From: Microbacterium hominis
Lineage (GTDB): Bacteria; Actinomycetota; Actinomycetes; Actinomycetales; Microbacteriaceae
Assembly (NCBI RefSeq): GCF_013282805.1
Contig: NZ_CP054038.1
Coordinates: forward strand, 806,001 to 870,000
DNA: 64,000 bases
Reading direction: 5' to 3'
How positions within the stretch are numbered: the stretch's first letter is position 1; each line of letters starts with the position of its first letter. Position numbers and translations under genes: made by a program. Under the pieces are notes generated by a model. The model was not told where the DNA came from. It did no database searches and was given only the letters and a program-made list of their open reading frames with translations. Positions 48,066-55,260 of this stretch are shown here, piece by piece.

Positions 48066-49004
48066 TCAGTCCTCCGACTTCAGCAGGCGGAACTGCACGG
48101 CGACGATCGCGATCGTGATGAGCACGAGGATCACGACCTCGGCCTGGGCGCGGTTGAGGTCGCCCAGGGTGTAGGCACGCGTGAAGATGTCGTACATCAG
48201 CAGGTTGGTCGAGCCCTCCGGACCGCCCTTGGTCAGGATCTGGATCGGCGCGAAGACGAGCAGGTTCGAGACCGTGTCGGCGACGAGCACGAAGGCGAGG
48301 GGCCGGCGCACGAGCGGGAAGGTGATCGTCCAGAGCTGGCGCCACGCAGAGGCGCCGTCGAGCGAGGCCGCCTCGTAGTACTCGTTCGGGATGTCGTTGA
48401 TCCCGGCGATCAGGAACATCATCCAGTACCCGACGCCGATCCACGACAGCAGCACCATGATCGACGCCAGCGACTGCTGCGGTGAGGTGAGGAAGGGCTG
48501 CGCGGGGATGCCGAAGAGGTCGAGGAACGCGTTGGCCAGACCGTCGGGCCGGTAGATGACGCTCCAGATGACGGCGGAGACGGCGGGCGGGATGGCGATC
48601 GGCAGGATGACGAGCGAGCGCCAGAACTTCGAGCCGCGTGTGCGGCGGGTGTAGAGCACGGCGAGCAGGAACGCGGTCGCGACCTGCAGCGGGTTCACGA
48701 GGAGCGTGAACAGGAGCGTCACGCCGACGGCGTTCTGGAAGTCGGGGTTCGTGGCGAGGTCGACGTAGTTTCCGAGCCCGACGAACTGGGTGCCGCCGAG
48801 CAGGCTCGTGCGGAAGAGGCTGTCCCACAGCGCGACCGCCGCGGGCGCGAGGCGCAGCACGACGAGGGCGACCAGCGCCGGGGCGAGGAAGGCGAGCGAG
48901 ATCAGGGCGGGATGCTGCCGGAGCGGCCGCTTCGCGCGTGTTCCCGGGCGCCCGGTGCGGACGCGCGTGTCGCGCGCGTCCGCACCGGTCGACTGGAGAG
49001 TCAT
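48066..49004 (-). CDS. CUT1 ABC transporter permease (MalF type)
   Basis: A 312-residue permease with six helices after a basic N-terminal tail. The EAA loop is NEYYEAASLDGASAWRQLWTITFPLVRRPL. The segments SLFRTSLLGGTQFVGLGNYVDLA and VAVQFRLLKSED mark the UgpA/MalF group. It starts inside the stop of the binding-protein gene (ATGA) and is followed 1 nt later by the MalG-type partner, giving a tight three-gene transporter unit. Confidence 0.9.
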   Translation of the reverse strand: MTLQSTGADARDTRVRTGRPGTRAKRPLRQHPALISLAFLAPALVALVVLRLAPAAVALWDSLFRTSLLGGTQFVGLGNYVDLATNPDFQNAVGVTLLFTLLVNPLQVATAFLLAVLYTRRTRGSKFWRSLVILPIAIPPAVSAVIWSVIYRPDGLANAFLDLFGIPAQPFLTSPQQSLASIMVLLSWIGVGYWMMFLIAGINDIPNEYYEAASLDGASAWRQLWTITFPLVRRPLAFVLVADTVSNLLVFAPIQILTKGGPEGSTNLLMYDIFTRAYTLGDLNRAQAEVVILVLITIAIVAVQFRLLKSED

Positions 49005-50281
49005 CGCAAGTTGCTCCAGGCATCCTCGATCTGCGCGGTCGCCTGCTCGAGGCGGTCCGCAGCCGGCGATCCATTGCGGATGTCGGCGAAGGCCTTGTTC
49101 ATGGCCGACTCGAACTGCACGTAGCCGACCGAGACGGGGCGGGCCACCGCGGTGGTGTCGACCTCGTAGGTGATGAGGTCGGCGACGCCGGCGGAGTGCT
49201 CGCCGCCCTGCTCCTCGAAGCCCGGAAGGAACTCGGCCGCGGCCTCGCTGTTCGCGGGGATGCTTGCCGTGACCTCGACGGTCGCGAGGTTGCCGGCCGG
49301 GTTGAGCGCCGCGAACTCGAGGAACTGGCGCGCGGCATCCTTGTTCTTCGAAGCCGTGTTGATGCCCCACGACCATGAGCCGGTCGGGGTCGCGATCTCG
49401 CCGCCGTCGAAGGACGGCATCGGGGCGACGCCCCAGTCGAAGTCGACGTCGGCCGAGAAACGGCCGACGTCCCACGGGCCGCCGACGAAGAAGGTCACGT
49501 TGCCGTCCATGAAGACGGGCGAGGTCTGGAAGCCGCCGACGCCGCGCGGCGAGAGGCCGCTGGCGAAGGTATCGCCGTACCAGGTCATCGCCTCTTCCCA
49601 GCCGTCGTTGGTGACATCGACCGAGAGCATGTCGTCACCGGTGATGCCGGAGCCGCCGCCGAGCGACTCGGCCAGGGGCTGGAGCTGGTAGTACGCCTCG
49701 ACCTGCTCGAAGAGGAGGCCGTACTGCATGCCGCCCTCCTGGGTGGCGCGGCCCGCGTCGGCGACCTGCTCCCAGGTCCAGCGGTCGGCCGGGTCGACCG
49801 ACGGCGCGTCGATGCCGGCGGCGGTGAGCGCATCGCGGTTGAAGAACAGCATCTGGGTGGAGTTCCAGATCGAGAGCGCCCAGAGCTTGTCCTCGTAGAC
49901 GTTGGTCTCGTACATCGCGGGGGAGGTGGCGGCCTGCGCCTCGTCCTGCAGGTCGCTCAGGTCTTCGAGGAATCCCTGGGCGGCGATCTGCGAGATGTTG
50001 GGCTGGTCGACGGCGTAGACGTCGATCGAGTCGTCCTTGGCGCCCAGGCGCTGCTGCAGCGTGCTGGAGTACTGGTCGAACGGCACCTGGGTGTAGGTGA
50101 TCGTGATGTCGGGGTGCTCCGCCTCGAACGCGTCGATGATGGGCGCGAAGGTAGCCGGGTCCTCCGGACCGAGGAAGTTCACCGTCCCCGAGGCGGACGC
50201 GGCGTCTTCGCTCGCCGAGCAGCCGCTCAGCACGAGCGCGGCGGCTGTGGCGCCCGCGAGGAACAGAAGTGATCGCTTCAT
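49001..50281 (-). CDS. CUT1 extracellular solute-binding lipoprotein
   Basis: A 426-residue family-1 binding protein. The signal peptide MKRSLLFLAGATAAALVLSG ends in the lipobox LSGC, giving a membrane-anchored receptor. The mature sequence shows VNFLGPEDPATFAPIIDAFEAEHPDITITYTQVPFDQY, DVYAVDQPNISQIAAQGFLEDL, and MDGNVTFFVGGPWDVGRF, all typical of family-1 receptors. Family members usually bind sugars; the operon partners suggest a nucleoside or ribose-containing ligand here. A GGAAAGG ribosome binding site precedes the ATG. Confidence 0.9.
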   Translation of the reverse strand: MKRSLLFLAGATAAALVLSGCSASEDAASASGTVNFLGPEDPATFAPIIDAFEAEHPDITITYTQVPFDQYSSTLQQRLGAKDDSIDVYAVDQPNISQIAAQGFLEDLSDLQDEAQAATSPAMYETNVYEDKLWALSIWNSTQMLFFNRDALTAAGIDAPSVDPADRWTWEQVADAGRATQEGGMQYGLLFEQVEAYYQLQPLAESLGGGSGITGDDMLSVDVTNDGWEEAMTWYGDTFASGLSPRGVGGFQTSPVFMDGNVTFFVGGPWDVGRFSADVDFDWGVAPMPSFDGGEIATPTGSWSWGINTASKNKDAARQFLEFAALNPAGNLATVEVTASIPANSEAAAEFLPGFEEQGGEHSAGVADLITYEVDTTAVARPVSVGYVQFESAMNKAFADIRNGSPAADRLEQATAQIEDAWSNLR

Positions 50282-50317
50282 TGGGAGTGCACCTTTCCTG
50301 CAGTGTAACCCGTCGAT

Positions 50318-50342
50318 CTAAGCGGATAGACGAATCGGTTAG
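50318..50342. promoter_or_regulatory. paired LacI-family operators of the transporter operon
   Basis: CTAAGCGGATAG (50318-50329) differs at two positions from the perfect operator at 50421-50432. CGAATCGGTTAG (50331-50342) is a second imperfect site, also with two mismatches. Both lie just after the predicted start of the minus-strand transcript, where binding would block it. Confidence 0.65.
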
Positions 50343-50347
50343 ATGGA

Positions 50348-50377
50348 ACTATAAGCACGATCGACACACCCGCGCAA
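50348..50377 (-). promoter_or_regulatory. promoter of the nucleoside transporter operon
   Basis: On the minus strand TTGCGC (50372-50377), 18 bases, then TATAGT (50348-50353). This is a conventional promoter with a leader of about 60 bases and a ribosome binding site, unlike the leaderless genes. Confidence 0.6.
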
Positions 50378-50405
50378 CAACGGGATCGGCGGGGGAACAG
50401 GGTGT

Positions 50406-50432
50406 TAGCATGGCCGGGATCTAACCGGTTAG
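50406..50432 (+). promoter_or_regulatory. lacI-type gene promoter with perfect palindromic operator
   Basis: A TAGCAT -10 box (50406-50411) is followed by the perfect palindrome CTAACCGGTTAG (50421-50432) at the expected transcript start, indicating autorepression. Confidence 0.65.
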
Positions 50433-50449
50433 CGAGCAAGGGGGCTGAT

Positions 50450-51469
50450 ATGGCGACCGGACGCGACGTCGCGAAGCTGGCGGGCACCTCCACCGCCGTC
50501 GTCAGCTACGTGTTCAACAACGGTCCCCGCAACGTCTCCGCCGAGACGCGGGCGAAGGTTCTCGCCGCTGCCGAGAAGCTGAACTACCACCCCAACGCGC
50601 TCGCCCGTGCGCTGAGCTTCGGGCGCACGGCCTCGGTCGGACTCATCGTGCCCGACATCGCGAACCCGTTCTTCGGCGAGCTCGCGAGGGCCCTCGAAGA
50701 CGCCGCGATCTCGCGCGGCGACCTCCTCCTCATCGGCGACTCCGCACTCGATGTCGACCGCGAGGCACAGATCGTCGCGGCCTTCGTCGAGCGCCGAGTC
50801 GACTCCGTCGTGATGGTCTCGCTTCACGAGCATCCCGATTTCAGCGCCTTCACGCGCGCCGGCATCCCGATCGTCGCGTTGCACCCGGTGGATGCCGCCT
50901 CCCCGGCGTCTTCGGTCACGATCGACTACGACGCCGCATCCCGGGCTGCCGCCGAGCACATGATCGGCCACGGCTACGAGACGATCGCGCTGCTGAACGG
51001 ACCGAGCGAATCGGTGGGAGCCGGCCATCACCGCCGCGGATTCGCCGCTGCGGTCGCCGCCGGGGTCGCCGCCGGGGGAGCATCGATCCGGACCACCGAG
51101 GTCAACTCGGCGACCTCACGGGCGGATGCCGCAACCATGGCTCTGGATTGGCTGGTCACGCCCGACCGCCCCCGGGCCGTGATCTGCGCCACCGACGAGC
51201 AGGCGTACGGTGTGCTCCACGCTGCCCACCGTCTCGGCTTGCGGGTTCCTCAAGACCTCGCCGTCATGGGCTTCGACGGCACCGAGCACTCGGCCTACGC
51301 CGTGCCCGCCCTGAGCACTGTTCGCCAGCCGATCCCGCTCATCGCGGAACGCGCCGTCGGGCTCCTGCGCGACGCGGAGTCGGGGCCGGTCCATGAGGTG
51401 CTCGGGCATGAGCTCGAGCTGCGGGAGTCCTGCGGATGCCATGACGAGGCCGGTAGCGCCCACCGGTAG
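50450..51469 (+). CDS. LacI-family transcriptional regulator of the nucleoside operon
   Basis: A 339-residue repressor. The helix-turn-helix is at residues 4-23 (GRDVAKLAGTSTAVVSYVFN), with the hinge helix at ALARALSFGRTASVGLIVPDIANPFF. The effector domain of the periplasmic-binding-protein fold follows: RRVDSVVMVSLHEHPDF, YETIALLNGPSE, HHRRGFAAAV, AVICATDEQAYGVL, and VPQDLAVMGFDGTE. The ATG at 50450 follows an AGGGGG-rich site. A perfect CTAACCGGTTAG operator is 18 nt upstream, and two imperfect copies control the divergent transporter operon, so it probably responds to a ribose or nucleoside ligand. Confidence 0.9.
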   Translation: MATGRDVAKLAGTSTAVVSYVFNNGPRNVSAETRAKVLAAAEKLNYHPNALARALSFGRTASVGLIVPDIANPFFGELARALEDAAISRGDLLLIGDSALDVDREAQIVAAFVERRVDSVVMVSLHEHPDFSAFTRAGIPIVALHPVDAASPASSVTIDYDAASRAAAEHMIGHGYETIALLNGPSESVGAGHHRRGFAAAVAAGVAAGGASIRTTEVNSATSRADAATMALDWLVTPDRPRAVICATDEQAYGVLHAAHRLGLRVPQDLAVMGFDGTEHSAYAVPALSTVRQPIPLIAERAVGLLRDAESGPVHEVLGHELELRESCGCHDEAGSAHR

Positions 51470-51516
51470 TTGACGAAAGGCATCGGGGGTCTTGGTGGGG
51501 GTTGGCGAGGGTGGAA

Positions 51517-51605
51517 AACCGCGGAATTCCGCGGATTTTGGGTGGTCGCCGATTGGCGCGACACGCCGTGCGCTGAGAATTCTGCGGACTTTTTGCGGAC
51601 TGGAG
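51517..51605. terminator. hairpin after the lacI-type gene; diverged CTCCGGAG-family element
   Basis: CCGCGGAATTCCGCGG (51519-51534) is a perfect 16-bp palindrome flanked by AAAA and TTTT, so it can terminate in either direction. The following CGCCGATTGGCGC and second palindromic AGAATTCT match the layout of the element at 7817-7903. Confidence 0.5.
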
Positions 51606-51723
51606 CGGGTGGCTGGGAGCCGGGGCCGGCAGGTCATCCACAGAGGGAACTCCGGCCTGCTGGCATCGACAGTCAGTGTCGGCCGCGTGACGTAGCCACG
51701 TAGTTCGACCTCGTCTGGATGGT

Positions 51724-51933
51724 TCAGAAGCCGCGCGGGTTCGACCGATTCTGGAGATAGCCCCGCTCGCTGCAAAGGTCTTGCCAGGCCTCTTCGTTGA
51801 CCTGCCTGAAGTTGCGTCCGCGCACACGACAGATGTGGCTCCACCCGTCGCGGCTGACCAGATCTTCCGACGGGACCGACCCGCTGTTGATGGCGCGCAC
51901 GATCTGCGCGTCACTCCAACTCGTGATGCTCAT
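51724..51933 (-). CDS. small hypothetical protein beside the HNH nuclease
   Basis: A 69-residue protein with no signal peptide or membrane helix. It opens MSITSWSDAQIVRAINSGSV and contains two Trp-anchored helical segments (RDGWSHICRVRG and VNEEAWQDLCSERGYLQN). The ATG at 51933 has a strong GAGGAG site 4 nt upstream; a start four codons earlier is possible but unsupported. It starts 21 nt after the HNH gene stop, so it may be the last gene of that operon. Function unknown. Confidence 0.5.
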   Translation of the reverse strand: MSITSWSDAQIVRAINSGSVPSEDLVSRDGWSHICRVRGRNFRQVNEEAWQDLCSERGYLQNRSNPRGF

Positions 51934-51954
51934 GACTCTCCTCAACCGGCACAG

Positions 51955-52848
51955 CTAGCGCCGCGCGAACAGCTCGAACTTCTGGGCAAGCCGGTCTCGG
52001 TCGGGATGCGCGGCGCGGCTCGACGGAAGTCGGATCGGCCTTCCGTGCATGTCCTGCAGGCCATGTCGAAGCATTGGCCCATCGATCTCGTCGAGCAGCT
52101 CCTGGTCGATCCGGACTTCGAAGTCCGCCGTTATGCCCATCAACGAGCGGTCATACGCGGCGTGATGGATCTTGCACATCGCCAGCCCATTCGTGACGTG
52201 GGCGACTCCGTGCTCCTCTGCGTCAGGAATGATGTGTGCCGCGTCCAGCAGCTCAGAGTGCCTAATGTCGCACACCGTGCACGCGCCTGAATACGCGTGC
52301 AGCACTCGAGCACGGAAGATCGGTTGGTGGAGTCGGGTGCGCACGATCGACTCGGCGTACCGCCGCTTCTGCTCGTCGTACGAACCCGGATCTCCGAGGA
52401 ACGTGAGTGCTTGATCGAGGGGGAAGCGCACGACCCGAGCGACGGGGTCGTTGTGGGCGATCACGATCGGGTAGTACGGAATGTAGAACCCCTCCCGCAC
52501 CGCGCGGAAGTAAACCAAGGGATCACCGTTGGCCCAGGCTCGCACGAGCTTTGTGTTGTCGCCGCCCTCACCCTCGCGATAGTGATAGGTAACCCATCCG
52601 TCGTCTGACTCGTAGTCGGAATACTTGTTTGCCTTCCATCCCGACATGATCGACAGCGTCGACGAGAAGGTCGCGGGGTTGCGGATCCCCTTGCCCCGAT
52701 CGAGCAACGGAATGTGCTGGTCGCCAAAGTGGTATCCGCGAAGCACCGAGCTGTGGATTTCGTATCCACCCTGGCCAATGAATTGCTCATCAAGCCAACG
52801 GAAGATGTCGGCACGTATCGCGAGCTCCTCCTCGCGGCTTCGCATCAC
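51955..52848 (-). CDS. HNH endonuclease, McrA-like restriction enzyme
   Basis: A 297-residue nuclease of the COG3440 'predicted restriction endonuclease' type. Residues about 205-260 form the HNH domain: CTVCDIRHSELLDAAHIIPDAEEHGVAHVTNGLAMCKIHH holds the zinc Cys pair, the catalytic His of AAH, the Asn, and the CxxH. Residues about 15-150 resemble the DNA-reading domain found before HNH in ScoMcrA/SprMcrA-type enzymes (IPLLDRGKGIRNPATFSSTLSIM, then FYIPYYPIVIA), which in those proteins binds phosphorothioate DNA. It starts within the stop of the head-domain gene (GTGATG), so the two are translated together. Confidence 0.75.
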   Translation of the reverse strand: MMRSREEELAIRADIFRWLDEQFIGQGGYEIHSSVLRGYHFGDQHIPLLDRGKGIRNPATFSSTLSIMSGWKANKYSDYESDDGWVTYHYREGEGGDNTKLVRAWANGDPLVYFRAVREGFYIPYYPIVIAHNDPVARVVRFPLDQALTFLGDPGSYDEQKRRYAESIVRTRLHQPIFRARVLHAYSGACTVCDIRHSELLDAAHIIPDAEEHGVAHVTNGLAMCKIHHAAYDRSLMGITADFEVRIDQELLDEIDGPMLRHGLQDMHGRPIRLPSSRAAHPDRDRLAQKFELFARR

Positions 52849-53129
52849 GCAATCCCTGTGACCGTGAAGCCCAGCTCAGCGAGCCGACCGGCGGCGCCCA
52901 TCCTGCCGCCACTGAACTCATCTGATGTCAGTGCCGTGCCATGCTGATACCCGTAGGCAACCCCAAAGATCGCCTTGGAGTCGTAGCTGCCGTGCTCGGT
53001 CGTGAGCATGTACTGACGTGCCGGCCCGAAGCCGTACTTGTGGAGAAACTCGTCCCGTCCGATCCGGTCAAACTCTTCAAGGGCCTGATGGACTGCCGAG
53101 CGATCGGTGAGGGCAGAGTATCGCGACAC
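52845..53129 (-). CDS. stand-alone ScoMcrA-type N-terminal head domain
   Basis: A 94-residue protein that matches only the head domain normally fused to the N-terminus of ScoMcrA-like HNH enzymes: SRYSALTDRSAVHQALEEFD, GRDEFLHKYGFGPARQYML, YDSKAIFGVAYGYQHG and FSGGRMGAAGRLAELGF. Here it ends with a stop codon that overlaps the HNH gene start. It therefore looks like a restriction enzyme split into two coupled genes, either natural or by mutation. The start is GTG, with minus-strand TAGATT 7 nt upstream. Confidence 0.75.
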   Translation of the reverse strand: MSRYSALTDRSAVHQALEEFDRIGRDEFLHKYGFGPARQYMLTTEHGSYDSKAIFGVAYGYQHGTALTSDEFSGGRMGAAGRLAELGFTVTGIA

Positions 53130-53136
53130 GTCCCCA

Positions 53137-53142
53137 AATCTA
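53137..53142 (-). promoter_or_regulatory. -10 box, leaderless type, head-domain/HNH operon
   Basis: Minus-strand TAGATT, 7 nt before the GTG at 53129. Confidence 0.5.
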
Positions 53143-53171
53143 GACCCTGAGCTCCAGCGTTCGAACGGGGT

Positions 53172-53489
53172 CTACAGCCTGTCAATCCATGTGTCTTCCT
53201 CGCGGTCGTCCCACGAGTTGCCGGTCGTTAGGCGACCCGAAGTCTGCACGCGCCGATTGAGGGCACCGATCAGCCGATGGGCGGTCGCCGCGTCCAGCTC
53301 GCCGACCCGAGAGATTCGGACGCCGGTGAGTTCGGCCGTGACCTCGAACTGCCGCGCGGCGGTAGAGATGTCCAGTCGCGAGAACAGCTCCCGGATCTCG
53401 GACCGTTGGCCCTCCGTCATCGGAAGCCGGCGAACGCTGGCCGACTCCGTGTTGTCATTGTCATCGAAGACCGACAGCAGATCGCTCAT
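53172..53489 (-). CDS. small helical protein of unknown function in the defence island
   Basis: A 105-residue acidic protein. Its middle, MTEGQRSEIRELFSRLDISTAARQF followed by ELTGVRISRVGELDAATAHRLIGALNRRV, resembles a small helical module found at the ends of some actinophage DNA-metabolism proteins; this is weak similarity from memory. No nuclease or helicase motif. The ATG at 53489 has a GGAAAG site. Its start lies 26 nt after the stop of the NERD helicase, so it belongs to that transcript. Confidence 0.5.
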   Translation of the reverse strand: MSDLLSVFDDNDNTESASVRRLPMTEGQRSEIRELFSRLDISTAARQFEVTAELTGVRISRVGELDAATAHRLIGALNRRVQTSGRLTTGNSWDDREEDTWIDRL

Positions 53490-53514
53490 CTTTCCATTCT
53501 GGATCGTGACCCCG

Positions 53515-55260
53515 CTAGATCGAGATGAGGTGATCAAGCGAGGTGAGCACGACCAATCGGTCCTGTGCTCTGGTAGCGCCGGCGTAGATCAGGTCAGGCA
53601 GCCGTGCGCTCGTCCCCGAGATGTCAGTCAAGATGATTGCCGGCGCCTCCATTCCCTTGAACTCGTGAATCGTCCCCCAGCGGATGTACGAGGTATCCCG
53701 AATGCCCGAACCCAGCGTCGACACCGAAGTCTTTTGCTCTGTTGCCCGCTTCGCCGCGGAGTCCCGGTATGGCGCGAGGATGACAACGTCCTTCGGTCCG
53801 TATCCTTCGGCGCGTAGTCCACGCACCACGTCATCAAGCATGTTGACTTCGTCGGCCTTCGACGAGAAGAGCCGGACGTCGACGGCGTCGCCGGCTACAG
53901 CATCCCGACGGAACGCCTTGCAGATGCCTGAACGGCCGCTCGCTCGCTCAGCCCACTCGCCAATTTCGCGCCTGTTCCGGCAGTTGGTGTCGAGATCAAT
54001 CGGGACAATGCCTGGCACGCGGCGTTCGATCGTTTCGCGCCCGTCGTCGATCCCGCTCCGAAAGATGTTCTGGTGCGAGAAGTCACCGAGCATGAGCATC
54101 CGACCCTCGCTGAGACCGCCGGCGAGCACGGCGTCCAGAAAGTCGAGGTTGAGGTCGGACGCAATGTCTTGGGCCTCGTCGACGATGAGGTAGTCGTACG
54201 GCGGGGCGAAGTCTGATTCGGTTGCCTTCTCGAGCGCGGCGAGCGGCAGCTCGGTGTTGTACCAGTCGGCGCTCCCGTTCGCCGACGACGTGACTCCACC
54301 GACACGCTCCATCTCGGCGTGGAGACGTATGGCCGTGACACCGCCGACGTCGGCGAGAGCCGATTGCAGGTGACCTTCGAGGAGGCGGTTGAACATGACC
54401 ACGAGCACCCGCTCGCCCGCGCTAGCGTGTCGTCGTGCGGCCTCCGCGGCGATGTAGGTCTTTCCCGTTCCTGCCGGTCCCTCGACGAGCACCCTTGGAA
54501 CCCGACCGATCAGGTCGAGCGTGCGGACCTGATCAGCGGTAAACGACGTCAGCTCTAGCTCCCGGCGCCGTCTGATCTCAGCCGGCTTGATCTCCGTAGT
54601 GAAGGTGGGGGAAAGTACATCCCGGATTCGGTGGACGCGCTCCAACGATGGCTCACCGGCGACGTGGTTGTACCCAACGCGCTTCGTCGCAATGTCTCGG
54701 TCTAGCGATGTGAGTACGCGCCGCACGGCGCTCGCGGGATGGGCGAGGTCGCCCGCGTCAAGCACAGCCCACTCCTGCCAGCCGATCGCCGGTGGAATGT
54801 TCTGCTTCGCGATCGCCGTGAACCATACTGCGTATCCGGCCGGGAATGCGACGGGCTCGAGTGAGCGCTGCCGAAGGAACTGAACAATGCTGTGGAACTC
54901 GCCGCTGGCCTGCGCGAACGGCGAGCGATCAGTCCAGTCGTCGTTGCCAAGCTTCCACCTGCCCGACACATCCGTCTGGATGCGGAGATGAGACTTAACC
55001 TCGATCACCAGGATGCCGGCACCTGGCGCCATGACGACGAAGTCGGCCTCACCCTCCCGCTGGGTGACGTGTCGACCAATCGCGAGGGAGTGGAAAACAG
55101 TCCAGTCGTCGGTGCCGGGGGCGTCGCGGAGCGCAGCGAATGCTGCTTTCTCCCCGGGCGCCGCGTCGTCGGAGATCGCCGGCGGAATCATGCGCGCCAC
55201 ATCTACCGCCGCACCCAAAGTTTGCTCACGATGCCGAATCCTTGCAGAGGAGTCGGACAT
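53515..55260 (-). CDS. NERD nuclease-related domain with SF1 helicase
   Basis: A 581-residue protein. Residues about 35-145 form a NERD domain, a restriction-endonuclease-like fold: EKAAFAALRD, GEADFVVMAPGAGILVIEVKSH, with the D-ExK residues intact. Residues about 240-581 form an SF1 helicase: Walker A VEGPAGTGKTYIA near 266, Walker B YLIVDEAQDI, the GDFSHQNIF motif, and the late motifs TIHEFKGMEAPAIIL and LIYAGATRAQDRLVVL. The ATG at 55260 lies inside the end of the UvrD-nuclease gene (35-base overlap), so both are co-translated. A role in foreign-DNA processing is inferred from the fold and neighbourhood. Confidence 0.83.
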   Translation of the reverse strand: MSDSSARIRHREQTLGAAVDVARMIPPAISDDAAPGEKAAFAALRDAPGTDDWTVFHSLAIGRHVTQREGEADFVVMAPGAGILVIEVKSHLRIQTDVSGRWKLGNDDWTDRSPFAQASGEFHSIVQFLRQRSLEPVAFPAGYAVWFTAIAKQNIPPAIGWQEWAVLDAGDLAHPASAVRRVLTSLDRDIATKRVGYNHVAGEPSLERVHRIRDVLSPTFTTEIKPAEIRRRRELELTSFTADQVRTLDLIGRVPRVLVEGPAGTGKTYIAAEAARRHASAGERVLVVMFNRLLEGHLQSALADVGGVTAIRLHAEMERVGGVTSSANGSADWYNTELPLAALEKATESDFAPPYDYLIVDEAQDIASDLNLDFLDAVLAGGLSEGRMLMLGDFSHQNIFRSGIDDGRETIERRVPGIVPIDLDTNCRNRREIGEWAERASGRSGICKAFRRDAVAGDAVDVRLFSSKADEVNMLDDVVRGLRAEGYGPKDVVILAPYRDSAAKRATEQKTSVSTLGSGIRDTSYIRWGTIHEFKGMEAPAIILTDISGTSARLPDLIYAGATRAQDRLVVLTSLDHLISI

